From positions 4,248,361-4,312,360 of the forward strand of contig NZ_AP018042.1 of assembly GCF_002356295.1 (NCBI RefSeq): a DNA stretch of 64,000 nt. Direction: 5' to 3'. The notes below the pieces were generated by a model. It made no database searches and was not told where the DNA came from. It saw only the letters and a program-made list of their open reading frames with translations. Both the position numbers and the translations under genes were made by a program. This DNA is from Labilibaculum antarcticum. GTDB lineage: Bacteria > Bacteroidota > Bacteroidia > Bacteroidales > Marinifilaceae. This document shows positions 44,862-54,704 of the stretch, in pieces. Position 1 is the stretch's first letter, and every line of letters starts with the position of its first letter.

Positions 44862-46046
44862 ATGAATTTAGCAAAATCAATCTATTGGGCATTAATCCTA
44901 TTTCTATTCTTAGGTACTATTTCTTGTCAATCGGGTCCTAAAAAAAAGGAAACGAAAAAGTCGACTCAAAATTTCCCTCCGGATCTCGCCTTTTATCATC
45001 CTACTCATATTAAATATGCAAAAGGATTCGATATTAAAATTCTCGATAATGGCTTAAAAGAATTAATCGTTTGGGATCCATGGAACGAGGGCAAAATTTT
45101 TCAAAAATACTATTTGAAGAATCGTGGAGAAAACACGAATGTTCAGGTTCCTACTGATGGTTTGTTGGTAGAAGTTCCTGTAAGAAGTATTGCCGCCCTA
45201 TCAAGTACACAAATCGGAATTTTAAAGTTTTTAAATGTTCAGGACAGAATCGTTGCTGTCTCTTTGAACGACCGTATTTACGATGAGGATTTGAATAAAA
45301 AGGCTCAGGAAGGTATAATACAGGCCGTTGGGCATGCTGAAACTTTAAATTTTGAGAAAATTGTTGACTTAGACCCTGAATTGGTAATGGTGGCTGGTTT
45401 TATGAATATCACCGATAGTGAAACTAAACTAATGAATGCAGGTTTGCCTGTAGCCTATAATATTGAGTGGATGGAAACTTCACCTTTGGCGCGTGCTGAA
45501 TGGGCAAAATTTATTGCGGCCTTTTTTAATAAGGAAGCTGAGGCGGAGAAACTTTTTATTGCTCTGGAACAGAGATATAATGACTTGAAAAAATTGGTTG
45601 AACATGTTGAGAGCAAACCAAGTATTCTTTCAGGTTACAATTTTAAAGGAACATGGTACATGCCGGGAGGACAGAGTTATTTGGCTCAATTTCTGCGAGA
45701 TGGCAAAGCCGATTATTGTTGGTTTTCTGATAGCACCAGTGGAAGTATGCCATTAAGTTTCGAGGTTGTTTTTGATAAACAATCCGAGGCCGACATTTGG
45801 TTTGGGCCTGGTCAATGCAGAACTTTGGAAGATATGAATGGACTCGATTCGCGATATTCTCTTTTCAAGTCCTATAAAAATGGTCAGGTATATTGCTACA
45901 CCAAGCGAATGAAAGAAAGCGGGGCCAACGATTGGTACGAACTTGGAGTAATGCAGCCCGATGTAGTGTTTAAGGATGTTATCAAAATTCTGCATCCGGA
46001 GTTGTTGCCAAACTACGAATTACATTACTATCAGCAATTGAAATAG
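44862..46046 (+). CDS. btuF: Corrinoid ABC transporter substrate-binding lipoprotein
   Basis: 394 residues from the ATG at 44862, which gives a clean lipoprotein signal (FLGTISCQSGPKK); the in-frame ATG at 44832 would prefix ten unlikely residues and lies close to the riboswitch. The body is a two-lobed helical-backbone periplasmic binding fold: VRSIAALSSTQIGILKFL in the first lobe, KIVDLDPELVMVAGF, and the second lobe with MPGGQSYLAQFLRDG. It captures corrinoid in the periplasm for BtuCD. Iron-siderophore use is possible in this family, but the riboswitch decides for corrinoid. Confidence 0.88.
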   Translation: MNLAKSIYWALILFLFLGTISCQSGPKKKETKKSTQNFPPDLAFYHPTHIKYAKGFDIKILDNGLKELIVWDPWNEGKIFQKYYLKNRGENTNVQVPTDGLLVEVPVRSIAALSSTQIGILKFLNVQDRIVAVSLNDRIYDEDLNKKAQEGIIQAVGHAETLNFEKIVDLDPELVMVAGFMNITDSETKLMNAGLPVAYNIEWMETSPLARAEWAKFIAAFFNKEAEAEKLFIALEQRYNDLKKLVEHVESKPSILSGYNFKGTWYMPGGQSYLAQFLRDGKADYCWFSDSTSGSMPLSFEVVFDKQSEADIWFGPGQCRTLEDMNGLDSRYSLFKSYKNGQVYCYTKRMKESGANDWYELGVMQPDVVFKDVIKILHPELLPNYELHYYQQLK

Positions 46047-46053
46047 ACGAATT

Positions 46054-47109
46054 ATGCAATCGATAAAAAAAGGAAGTTTTTTTGCGGCCATATTTGGGAT
46101 CATACTACTTTTCATCTGTGGAATTTTCCTGATGGATTTAATCTATGGAAGTGTAAGTATTCCTTTTAAAAAGGTATTCGCAATTCTTTCTGGCGCTGAT
46201 GTGAAAAACTCATGGAATTACATCATTTTGAATTTTAGACTGCCAAAAGCATTAACTGCAATTATTGTAGGAGCTGGTTTGTCGGTTACAGGTTTAATGA
46301 TGCAAACTCTTTTTAGAAATCCATTGGCTGGACCTTACGTTTTGGGAATTAGTTCCGGAGCCAGTTTAGGGGTTGCCTTAATGGTGATGGCATCTGCTAT
46401 AATGCCAGTTGCTTTTGGTGCCATTTCGGCTTTTTTGGGTAGTTGGGCATTGGTTGTTTCAGCCGTTGTTGGTGCATCGGTAGTGTTTATGCTTGTGGCC
46501 TTGGCATCCATCCGAATATCAGATAGTGTTTCATTACTAATTATTGGAATCATGTTTGGAAGCATTACTGGCGCCGTTGTAAATATTCTGCAATATTTTA
46601 GCGCCCCAGAACAAATACAAAGTTTTATAGTATGGACTTTTGGAAGCTTGGCAGGTGTTACATGGAATGAAATGCAAGTAATGGCACCCATAGTTTTTTG
46701 CGGATTAATTATTGCCTTTTTTCTGATAAAACCCTTGGATGCACTTTTATTGGGCGAGAATTATGCTCGTGGTGTAGGTATTTCAGTGAATCGAACTAGA
46801 ATTGCTGTTATTATAAGTACGGCATTAATCGCCGGAACTTTAACCGCATTTACAGGCCCTATTGCTTTTGTTGGTGTTGCGGTACCGCATATTGCCCGAT
46901 CAATTTTTAGAACAGCAAGCCATAAGGTATTAATGCCAGCGGTAATACTAATAGGAGCTGCAATAATGCTTGCTTGCGATATTATTTCTCAAATTCCAGG
47001 GAATCAAAATACATTGCCAATTAATTCGGTAACAGCCTTATTTGGAGGGCCAGTTGTAATTTGGGTGATTATGCGTAGTAGAAATGTAAAGGCTTCTTTT
47101 GCCGGTTAG
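46054..47109 (+). CDS. btuC: Corrinoid ABC transporter permease (FecCD/BtuC family)
   Basis: 351 residues with about ten membrane helices. Family segments are present: LNFRLPKALTAIIVGAGLSV, QTLFRNPLAGPYVLGISSGA near helix 3, and the coupling region LLGENYARGVGISVNRTR that contacts the ATPase. It starts 7 bases after btuF and its stop lies 10 bases before the chosen btuD start, so the three genes form a tight operon. Confidence 0.93.
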   Translation: MQSIKKGSFFAAIFGIILLFICGIFLMDLIYGSVSIPFKKVFAILSGADVKNSWNYIILNFRLPKALTAIIVGAGLSVTGLMMQTLFRNPLAGPYVLGISSGASLGVALMVMASAIMPVAFGAISAFLGSWALVVSAVVGASVVFMLVALASIRISDSVSLLIIGIMFGSITGAVVNILQYFSAPEQIQSFIVWTFGSLAGVTWNEMQVMAPIVFCGLIIAFFLIKPLDALLLGENYARGVGISVNRTRIAVIISTALIAGTLTAFTGPIAFVGVAVPHIARSIFRTASHKVLMPAVILIGAAIMLACDIISQIPGNQNTLPINSVTALFGGPVVIWVIMRSRNVKASFAG

Positions 47110-47119
47110 TGGGGGATTT

Positions 47120-48154
47120 ATGAGCGATATAAAAGAGATGCAAAAAAACATACTGGTAACGAAGGATCTTTCAATTGGGTACAAGCAGGGGAGAAAGGAT
47201 AATTTGTGCTTGCTTTCTGATATAAACCTAACAATTAGGCGAGGCGAAATGGTTTGTCTTTTAGGTCCAAACGGAGCGGGCAAGTCAACGCTCATGCGAA
47301 CCATTGCCGGAATTCAATCGCCCTTGGCGGGATATACCTTAGTAGAAGGGATACCTATTCGGGATCGAAATTACAAAGAGATTGCGCAGCTATTAAGTAT
47401 TGTGCTAACTGAAAGAATTGATGTGGGAAATCTGACCGTTTACCATATCGTTTCGTTAGGGCGTCATCCTTATACTTCATGGATGGGACGTTTATCGGAA
47501 GAAGACAACGATAAAATAAAATGGGCTTTGGAGCAAGTGGGTTTGATGCACTATGCCGATCATTTTATCAATCAGTTGAGTGATGGTGAACGACAACGTG
47601 TAATGATTGCCAAAGCTTTGGCGCAGGATACGCCACTCATCATGCTGGATGAACCTACTGCTCACCTGGATTTACCAAATCGTGTTGACATCATGCGTTT
47701 GTTGCATCGTTTGGCTCGTGAAACGAATAAGGCCATTTTACTTTCTACTCATGAACTGGATTTAGCCCTTCAGGCAGCAGATGTTATTTGGTTAATGGCA
47801 TTAGGCAAGCCTATAAAAATAGGTGCTCCCGAAGATTTGGTTTTGAATGGAAGCATCGAAGAAACTTTTCACAACAAGTCCTTTATCTTCGATCGAAAAA
47901 CAGGCAATTTTATTATGAATTACCAAAAGAAACAGAAAATTCAGGTTTTGGGTAATGATGTAATGGGTTTCTGGACTCAAAGAGCTTTGTCGCGTGAAGG
48001 TTATCAAGTGACTTGTGAAGAAGCCGGTAATTGCTCTGTAAAATTGCTTGAAGATATTATGGAGTGGGAAATTCATAAAAATGGAGAAACGCTTACTTGT
48101 AAAAGCATAGAGGAATTGTTAGCCTATCTTCGAACCTCTTTTTCTACTGATTAA
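47120..48154 (+). CDS. btuD: Corrinoid ABC transporter ATPase with C-terminal extension
   Basis: 344 residues from the ATG at 47120; an in-frame TTG at 47099 that overlaps btuC by 11 bases is an alternative. The ATPase core has Walker A LGPNGAGKST, Q-loop, signature LSDGERQRV, Walker B PLIMLDEPTAH and switch His in STHELDLAL. After the core (~255) there is an extra ~85-residue segment (from NYQKKQKIQVLGND onward) with alternating strands and helices that standard BtuD lacks. Its role is unknown; it could be regulatory. Confidence 0.92.
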   Translation: MSDIKEMQKNILVTKDLSIGYKQGRKDNLCLLSDINLTIRRGEMVCLLGPNGAGKSTLMRTIAGIQSPLAGYTLVEGIPIRDRNYKEIAQLLSIVLTERIDVGNLTVYHIVSLGRHPYTSWMGRLSEEDNDKIKWALEQVGLMHYADHFINQLSDGERQRVMIAKALAQDTPLIMLDEPTAHLDLPNRVDIMRLLHRLARETNKAILLSTHELDLALQAADVIWLMALGKPIKIGAPEDLVLNGSIEETFHNKSFIFDRKTGNFIMNYQKKQKIQVLGNDVMGFWTQRALSREGYQVTCEEAGNCSVKLLEDIMEWEIHKNGETLTCKSIEELLAYLRTSFSTD

Positions 48155-48289
48155 TTCAAAAATCAAAAATTCCAAGTAAAATGATGCAACGATTAGTTCT
48201 CTGAATAAATGAGTTTCGAATGTTGTATTTTTTTTATGTCGTATAGAATAGAAATAAAACGTCAAAATTTTTATACATTTGCCCTGCAT

Positions 48290-48470
48290 TTGGTATTTCA
48301 TCTCTCATTATCGAGAATGAAATGAAAAGGGAATTCGGTGAGAATCCGAGACTATACCCGTAGCTGTAAGTTCTGTTACAAGCTTTTTGAAAGTCCTATG
48401 CCACTGTTCCAATTTCGGAATGGGAAGGCCTCAAAAAGTAGAACAAGTCAGAAGACCTGCCTTTGCAAAT
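48290..48470 (+). promoter_or_regulatory. Cobalamin riboswitch 2 (upstream of BtuB-like receptor 1)
   Basis: GGGAATTCGGTGAGAATCCG, CCCGTAGCTGTAAG, GCCACTG, ATGGGAAGGCC and the B12 box GTCAGAAGACCTGCC (to 48461) in order. It controls the 48640 receptor. Confidence 0.93.
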
Positions 48471-48639
48471 CAATAGTCATTGCTTTCGGGAAAAAGAGCA
48501 AGTGAACGAAAACTTTATCAGCATTGATATAAGGATTGATCTGCCATGACTGGTTCGATATGTCTTGTTGAGAAATTTTCTTTTAGCTCCCTGTCTGCAT
48601 TGCAATAGTTAAACTTATTTTCATTTTATTCTTAAAAAC

Positions 48640-50793
48640 ATGAAAAGAACATTTTTAACCGCTTTTGCATTGCTGTCATTATTTAATTCTGCAGTAAAAG
48701 CTGATGTAGTTCCAAACCCAATCGACGAAACGAAGGTTGTGAAGCACCTCAATTTATCAGAGGTAACAATTAATGCGTCACGTGTGAATGCTACGGTAAA
48801 AGACCTGCCTCAAAAAATTGAGATTATTACCAAACGAATGATTGAGGCTTCGCCAGCCGTTGATGTTGCGGGTTTATTAAAGCGTTCGGCAGCAGTAGAT
48901 ATTCTTCAGTATCCTGGAGTATCGGCCGTTGTAAGTATGCGCGGATTTAGCCCTTCACCAAGCGTAAAGTATACTACAATACTAATTAATGGAAAACCTT
49001 CTGGTACTGATAATATTGCAAGTATTGATTTACAGAATGTAGAGAGAGTGGAAATATTAAAAGGACCTTTTTCGGCACAATACGGATCTGCCGCTATGGC
49101 GGGTGTTATTAATATTGTTACCAAGAATAGTTCTGGAGAAATACGGGGTCAGCTAGCCATGGAATATGGAAGTTTTCATAGGTCAAAAGTGAATTTGGCT
49201 TTAGGTGGTTCTTTATCTGAAGTTTTGGATTTCGACTTGGGATTTTCATACAACAATCAAGCTAAGGATTATAAGACAGGAGAAAATAATTTGTATGATG
49301 AGAAATCTGCTAAATCGATATTGGATGCAAGTACCTATGGTGAGCGAATGGAGAATTCTCAATTCACAACTTACAATTTAAATTCACGTTTGGGAATTGT
49401 ACTGGCTGAGAACTGGAAACTAAATGTAAATGGTGGATATTATAAGGGAAAGGATATCGAAACGCCTGGTAATTTTTGGCATACAGGAGGAATGGACAAA
49501 AAGGACATTGAACGTTTTACAACAGGCTTCGATTTGATGGGTAAGATGAACGGACATCAAATCGAATTCTCGCCTTTTTATTCGAATGAAGAGAATAAGA
49601 CTTACGATGTTGGCTCCGATGGTTATGGGGATTTTGAGAGTGTTTACAAAACCTACGGTTTTCAATTGAATGACTCTTATCAAATCGGAAATCATAGTTT
49701 GGCTGTTGGGTTAGATAATAAAACCGAAAGGTATGAGAGTATGAACTTTGATACCTCTGGAGCGATAGAGGCACCATATCAACCGGATTATAAAAATATA
49801 GCCACAGGGATCTATGGGCAGGCTCAATTTAAATTATTGAACGATAAATTGAATTTTATGCTCGGACTGCGAGGCGATAATATCAAATTTAAACTTGATG
49901 CTGATAATTTGTTGGGAAATGAGAAGAGTGAAGAGGATTATTGGGTATTCACAAAAAATATTGGTGCAAAATATGAACTAATAAAAGGATTTTCAACCCA
50001 TGCTAGTTGGGGAGATGCTTTTTTAGCTCCTAAAGCTTATCAAGTTGCTGGTGTATATACTCGAGGAACGACTACCACAGAAGGGAATTCTGATCTTGAT
50101 CCGGAGAAATCGAACACTTTGGATTTTGGGTTTGGCTATGACAACTATAAGAAAGGAATTAAATTGGATGTAACTTATTTTACGACCCATCACAAGGATA
50201 AGATTATCAAAAGTACCTTGCCAAATCACAATTCAACCTATATAAATGCACAGAGTGCAGATATGAATGGTCTGGAATTACTTGCGTCTTATGATATTGG
50301 AGCTCTAAAAGATTATGACTATTCATTACGTGTATTTGTAAACTATACACATTTGATCGATGCAAAAGTAAAGTATCAAGACTCGGAAGGAAATGATTTG
50401 ACAGGAGAAATGAGATACGTACGTGATAATACAGCTTCTTTTGGTGTCGAATTTGATAATTTGAAAGGATTTTCAACACAATTAATGGGTCGGTACATTG
50501 GTCATAGATATGAAAACAATTATATGTATTTGGCCGATTACTCCAATTATCCGACTGTTGCAAAGCAAGCAATTGTGTTTAATAATGAAGAGGTTCGTCC
50601 TGATTTAATAAATGAAGAGTTACTACGTCACCCTGTTTCAATGGAATTTGATTATTCTACAAGTTATACATTCAAAGAAAAATATATCGTAGGATTAACT
50701 ATATCTAACTTATTGGACGAGAATTACACCGAAAAGGACGGTTACAACATGCCTGGAAGATCAGTGACAGCCAAGTTTGCTTATCGATTCTAA
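48640..50793 (+). CDS. btuB: BtuB-type TonB-dependent corrinoid receptor 1
   Basis: 717 residues: signal peptide (ends AVKA), plug domain (~50-160, with LSEVTINASRVNATVKDLP as a TonB-box-like start and GPFSAQYGSAAMAGVINIVT), and a 22-strand barrel ending AKFAYRF. It moves corrinoids across the outer membrane. Control by a cobalamin riboswitch directly upstream supports the substrate. It has no BtuG-like gene beside it, unlike receptor 2. Confidence 0.9.
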   Translation: MKRTFLTAFALLSLFNSAVKADVVPNPIDETKVVKHLNLSEVTINASRVNATVKDLPQKIEIITKRMIEASPAVDVAGLLKRSAAVDILQYPGVSAVVSMRGFSPSPSVKYTTILINGKPSGTDNIASIDLQNVERVEILKGPFSAQYGSAAMAGVINIVTKNSSGEIRGQLAMEYGSFHRSKVNLALGGSLSEVLDFDLGFSYNNQAKDYKTGENNLYDEKSAKSILDASTYGERMENSQFTTYNLNSRLGIVLAENWKLNVNGGYYKGKDIETPGNFWHTGGMDKKDIERFTTGFDLMGKMNGHQIEFSPFYSNEENKTYDVGSDGYGDFESVYKTYGFQLNDSYQIGNHSLAVGLDNKTERYESMNFDTSGAIEAPYQPDYKNIATGIYGQAQFKLLNDKLNFMLGLRGDNIKFKLDADNLLGNEKSEEDYWVFTKNIGAKYELIKGFSTHASWGDAFLAPKAYQVAGVYTRGTTTTEGNSDLDPEKSNTLDFGFGYDNYKKGIKLDVTYFTTHHKDKIIKSTLPNHNSTYINAQSADMNGLELLASYDIGALKDYDYSLRVFVNYTHLIDAKVKYQDSEGNDLTGEMRYVRDNTASFGVEFDNLKGFSTQLMGRYIGHRYENNYMYLADYSNYPTVAKQAIVFNNEEVRPDLINEELLRHPVSMEFDYSTSYTFKEKYIVGLTISNLLDENYTEKDGYNMPGRSVTAKFAYRF

Positions 50794-50813
50794 AAAAGAA
50801 TTTTATTCAGTTG

Positions 50814-50851
50814 AAAGGGGGTGTTCCAATTTTGGGATGTCCCTTTTTTTA
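50814..50851 (+). terminator. Terminator of BtuB-like receptor 1
   Basis: AAGGGGGTGTTCCA pairs imperfectly with TGGGATGTCCCTT (50833-50845), then TTTTTATT. Confidence 0.7.
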
Positions 50852-50954
50852 TTGTTTACTGGTTATTAGTAGTTGGGTTGCAATGTGTTTTAAAATATTT
50901 TCTAAATAAGAGATTCCTAAATCTGATTTTGTTTTTTTTTATACATTTGCAGAG

Positions 50955-51145
50955 CAATTGGTTCTCGTGTGTCTGAATATTATCAGATGGAGATGAAAAG
51001 GGAATCCGGTTAAAGTCCGGAACTGTTCCCGTAGCTGTAAGCTCAGAAAAAGCTTTTTCACCACAATGCCACTGTCCCGACATGTCGAGATGGGAAGGCC
51101 GAAAAAGTTGAGTAAGTCAGAAGACCTGCCAATGCAAACTTATTT
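50955..51145 (+). promoter_or_regulatory. Cobalamin riboswitch 3 (upstream of BtuB-like receptor 2)
   Basis: GGGAATCCGGTTAAAGTCCGG, CCCGTAGCTGTAAG, GCCACTGTCCCG, ATGGGAAGGCC and the B12 box GTCAGAAGACCTGCC (to about 51131) in order. It controls the receptor-BtuG pair. Confidence 0.93.
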
Positions 51146-51237
51146 TTCAAAACATTCGGAGAAGATGTTTGGAAGACGATTGAATCCTATATTTCTTTTG
51201 TTCTATCCTTGTGTTTTCTTCTTTATCATACAATAAG

Positions 51238-53148
51238 ATGAAGTTGAAATATTTATTTATAGTAATTGTAAGTTTTTTGAATTTTAGTGCTTGGTCGCAA
51301 ACCATGGGTATCGATACCATCCAAATTGAATCTATTGATATTGTTGCACCAAGACTTCAGCATTTTTCGTCCACCGAAAAAACGGTGCTAATTGATTCTA
51401 TTCTTATTCAGAGATACGATGGAAAAGATTTATCGAGCTTACTTCAGAAAACATCTTTGGTAAATATCTCTTCAAGTGGTGCATTTGGGGCTCTTGCTAC
51501 GGTCGGAATGCGAGGTGCATCAGGAACACACACATCTGTGAATTGGAATGGGATTCCAGTTAATTCTTTGACAACAGGTTCGGCAGATTTATCTTTAATA
51601 AATGCTGGTTCTTTCGATGAAGTTCAGGTGATTTATGGTGCTGTAGGATCTTTATATGGTTCAGGAACCTTAGGTGGTGCTATTGAATTGTCAAATACGC
51701 CCGATTGGAAAAAAAAGTCCTCTGTTGGTCTGAATTCTGAAATAGGTAGCTTCTCAAATTCTACAACCAAACTTTTTGGTAAATATTCCAACAAGTCGAT
51801 TTCTTATTCAGGTCAAGTCTTTTTTCAGTATGGAAAGAATGATTTTTCGTACACCGATTTTCATGATTTTGGATCGCCTAAGGAGCGATTAAATAATAAT
51901 GAGAACAGAGCATTTGGGACAATACAAGACCTGCACTTAAAAATTAATGAACACTATATTGATTTTGGAGCCTGGTATCAGGTAAAAGAAAAGAATATTG
52001 GTGGATTAATGGGAATTGGTGCTCCCATTAGCTATCAGAAACAACGCGATTCGTCCTTTAAAGCTTATGTCGGTTGGAAAAAATTGGTTGGTAAATTTCG
52101 TTTGGAAGCAAAATCCGCGTATTTATCAGATTATTTGAAGTATACCGATAGAGGCAGTGCCACTAATACAGGATATAAAATATTTTCAGAGATAGAATCG
52201 AAACGTTGGTTAAATGATGTCAACTTGAGATATTATTTCTCAGATAATTGGAGTATTGATATAAATGGTAAATACAGTTGGTTGAAAGGGATCACCAATA
52301 ATTATGAGGGCGATATTATTGAGAATGAATCACGTTTAACTTTAGCTGCTAAATATACTCCCTTATTAGGCACATTTATTTTCACCTATGGTAAAGAGTG
52401 GAATTCGGAGGTTAATCCGCCGGAAATGTATTCATTTAGTTCTTTAATTCATCTTTTCCCAAATATTATAGATATTCGAGCTAAAGCATCGACTCATTAC
52501 AGAAGGCCCACATTTAATGATCGTTACTGGAATAATTCAGGGAACGTTGATTTAAAGTCTGAGAATGGATGGAATTATGAATTAGGATTAGTGATGCTAT
52601 CTCAAAAGGCATTGAATGGTGATATTACTCTTGATTTGAATGCGTATAAGGCTCTTAATGATGAATTAATTGCATGGCAACCAGAATCTGGATCTCTTTG
52701 GAGACCTGTTAACATAGGCAAGTCAGTTACTCAAGGTGCAGATGTTGAATTAACTCATGTAATGAAAATTAAAAATAACAGCTTGCGTACCTCATTAAAA
52801 TATGCATATAACGATGCTTACAATAATGATAAGGAAAGCGATAACTATAAGAAGACATTAGCCTATCGTCCGCATCACATAGTCAAATTTTCTTCCGATT
52901 ATTTATTTGGGAAATGGGATGTTGGATTGTTGGGGACTTTACGTTCAAATACCAATACTTGGGAAGGAGACCAGGTGGATGGTAATTTACTGGTAGATAT
53001 TAACGCAGGCTATCGTTTCGATACCAATTTTGCAAAAATTAAATTAACAGGTAGAGTAGAAAACTTGTTAGATGAATCATATGAAATTGTTAGGTTTTAC
53101 CCCATGCCTGGCAGAGCTTATTATTTTGGGGTAAATGTAATTTTTTAA
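51238..53148 (+). CDS. BtuB-type TonB-dependent corrinoid receptor 2
   Basis: 636 residues from the ATG at 51238 (an in-frame start at 51211 would precede the signal peptide with nine odd residues). Signal peptide ends SAWSQ. Plug domain contains MRGASGTHTSVNWNGIPVNS and YGAVGSLYGSGTLGGAIEL; the barrel ends with MPGRAYYFGVNVIF. It is shorter than receptor 1. Its stop lies 10 bases before the BtuG-like lipoprotein, a layout known for BtuB-BtuG pairs in Bacteroides. Riboswitch 3 lies directly upstream. Confidence 0.88.
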   Translation: MKLKYLFIVIVSFLNFSAWSQTMGIDTIQIESIDIVAPRLQHFSSTEKTVLIDSILIQRYDGKDLSSLLQKTSLVNISSSGAFGALATVGMRGASGTHTSVNWNGIPVNSLTTGSADLSLINAGSFDEVQVIYGAVGSLYGSGTLGGAIELSNTPDWKKKSSVGLNSEIGSFSNSTTKLFGKYSNKSISYSGQVFFQYGKNDFSYTDFHDFGSPKERLNNNENRAFGTIQDLHLKINEHYIDFGAWYQVKEKNIGGLMGIGAPISYQKQRDSSFKAYVGWKKLVGKFRLEAKSAYLSDYLKYTDRGSATNTGYKIFSEIESKRWLNDVNLRYYFSDNWSIDINGKYSWLKGITNNYEGDIIENESRLTLAAKYTPLLGTFIFTYGKEWNSEVNPPEMYSFSSLIHLFPNIIDIRAKASTHYRRPTFNDRYWNNSGNVDLKSENGWNYELGLVMLSQKALNGDITLDLNAYKALNDELIAWQPESGSLWRPVNIGKSVTQGADVELTHVMKIKNNSLRTSLKYAYNDAYNNDKESDNYKKTLAYRPHHIVKFSSDYLFGKWDVGLLGTLRSNTNTWEGDQVDGNLLVDINAGYRFDTNFAKIKLTGRVENLLDESYEIVRFYPMPGRAYYFGVNVIF

Positions 53149-53158
53149 TTAATTAGCT

Positions 53159-54556
53159 ATGAAAAAGGTTTTGAATCTTGTATTGGGATTGTTAATTGCA
53201 AGTGTTTCGTTAGTATCGTGTTCTGATGACGATGACAATGCAATGCCGAATCTGTCGGTGAATAATGGTATCGTTCTTGAAAATAGTGCTACGGTAACTA
53301 TTTCAGGATTAGAATTAAATGTTGTGGATGCTGATACCGATGATATTGATATTGTATATACGGTAACAACTGCTCCTGAAAATGGAATTCTTGCTAATAC
53401 GGCAGACCTTACAACTTCTGTTGATCTTTTTACTCAGGCTGATTTAGTTGCTTCTAAAATTGTATATGTACACAATGGAAGTCAAACTTTAACGGATGAG
53501 TTTTCTTTTACAGTTACAGATGGAGACAATCTATTAACAGGTATTTTTAATATTAGTATTGGTGAAAAGCAGATCAGCTATTTTTATGTGTTGAACGAAG
53601 GAAGTTCTAATGGTTCAGTTACAATGATCAACAGAAATGATGAGGTGACCAATAATTATTTTTCATCAGTAAATAGTGGAGTTACTTTAGGTCAATTTCC
53701 TCAATCTATGGCAATTAATGATGAATATGCATATATTGTTGTGACTACAGGAAGCGGTGCTGGTTATGTTGAAGTTGTTACTGCTTCAGATTTTAAGCAT
53801 TATGCAACCATTTCTGGATTTTCATATCCTCGTGAAATTGCTTTTGCCAATGGAAAAGCTTACGTGTCGAATGGTAACGGAGCTGATGCAAATTATTCGA
53901 AACAAAATAATGAAGTTTATGTGATTGATTTGAAAACAATGACTAAAACAAAGGAAATTGCTGTTGGTGCAGGACCAGAAAAAATGATTGTTTCAGGAGG
54001 TAAGTTATATGTTGCAAACAGTGGTGGATGGTCGAACGACGACAATACTGTTTCTGTAATTGATGTTGATACGGATGAAGTGATTGAAACGATTACTGTA
54101 AAATATTGCCCTAAAGATATGGTAGTTGATGTAAATGGAGATGTTTGGGCATATTGTGGAGGTAAGCCAGATTATTCCAATTATCCAGATGTGACTATTT
54201 CTAATATAGGAATCTCAAAAATTACAACATCGTCTAATGAGGTAATATCTTATGAGTTAACAGATATTTCATCGGGTACAAAGATGATTGCAATTAACAA
54301 AGCTAAGGATGTTGTTTATTTCATATCTGATGCCGTTTATGCAATGAACATTGATGATACAGCTTTACCAACAGCTAAATTTATTGATGCTACATTTTAC
54401 GGAATGGATGTGAATCCTGTTAATGGAAACCTTTGGTTGAGTGAGTCGAATGGTGCAACTACTGCTGGAAAAGTTCATGTTTACTCTTCACAAGGTGATA
54501 AAATAAAGGATGTTATTGTAGGGAATTTTCCAAATTCAACAATGTTTAGTTACTAA
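53159..54556 (+). CDS. BtuG-like surface corrinoid-binding lipoprotein
   Basis: 465 residues. Lipoprotein signal (SVSLVSCSDDDDN, with acidic residues after Cys21 as in surface-exposed lipoproteins). Residues ~30-140 form an Ig/cadherin-like beta domain (ENSATVTISGLELNVVDADT to DEFSFTVTDGDN). Residues ~145-465 are a seven-bladed YncE-like propeller with repeated blades (AYVVTTGSGAGYVEVV, KAYVSNGNGA, KLYVANSGGW, NTVSVIDVDTDEVIETI). In Bacteroides BtuG is such a propeller that captures cobalamin with very high affinity next to BtuB. The beta domain before the propeller is an addition to the short form. Confidence 0.78.
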   Translation: MKKVLNLVLGLLIASVSLVSCSDDDDNAMPNLSVNNGIVLENSATVTISGLELNVVDADTDDIDIVYTVTTAPENGILANTADLTTSVDLFTQADLVASKIVYVHNGSQTLTDEFSFTVTDGDNLLTGIFNISIGEKQISYFYVLNEGSSNGSVTMINRNDEVTNNYFSSVNSGVTLGQFPQSMAINDEYAYIVVTTGSGAGYVEVVTASDFKHYATISGFSYPREIAFANGKAYVSNGNGADANYSKQNNEVYVIDLKTMTKTKEIAVGAGPEKMIVSGGKLYVANSGGWSNDDNTVSVIDVDTDEVIETITVKYCPKDMVVDVNGDVWAYCGGKPDYSNYPDVTISNIGISKITTSSNEVISYELTDISSGTKMIAINKAKDVVYFISDAVYAMNIDDTALPTAKFIDATFYGMDVNPVNGNLWLSESNGATTAGKVHVYSSQGDKIKDVIVGNFPNSTMFSY

Positions 54557-54579
54557 TTAAGTAATTATTATATAAATGT

Positions 54580-54617
54580 AAGTGGCATTTCTAAATAAGA
54601 AATGCCACTTTTTTTAT
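54580..54617 (+). terminator. Terminator of the BtuB2-BtuG operon
   Basis: Perfect 13-bp stem: AAGTGGCATTTCT (54580-54592) and AGAAATGCCACTT (54598-54610), 5-nt loop, T run. Confidence 0.92.
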
Positions 54618-54704
54618 GCTCAGTAATTTCTATCTATTTCTTAGATAAATTTATTAAGTTTAACGTTCCTAAAGCCTAATACTAACAATTAATCAATTGA
54701 TTCT

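Noticed and set aside
44498-44892. Minus-strand frames over the first cobalamin riboswitch
   Set aside because: The region is explained by a conserved plus-strand RNA structure.
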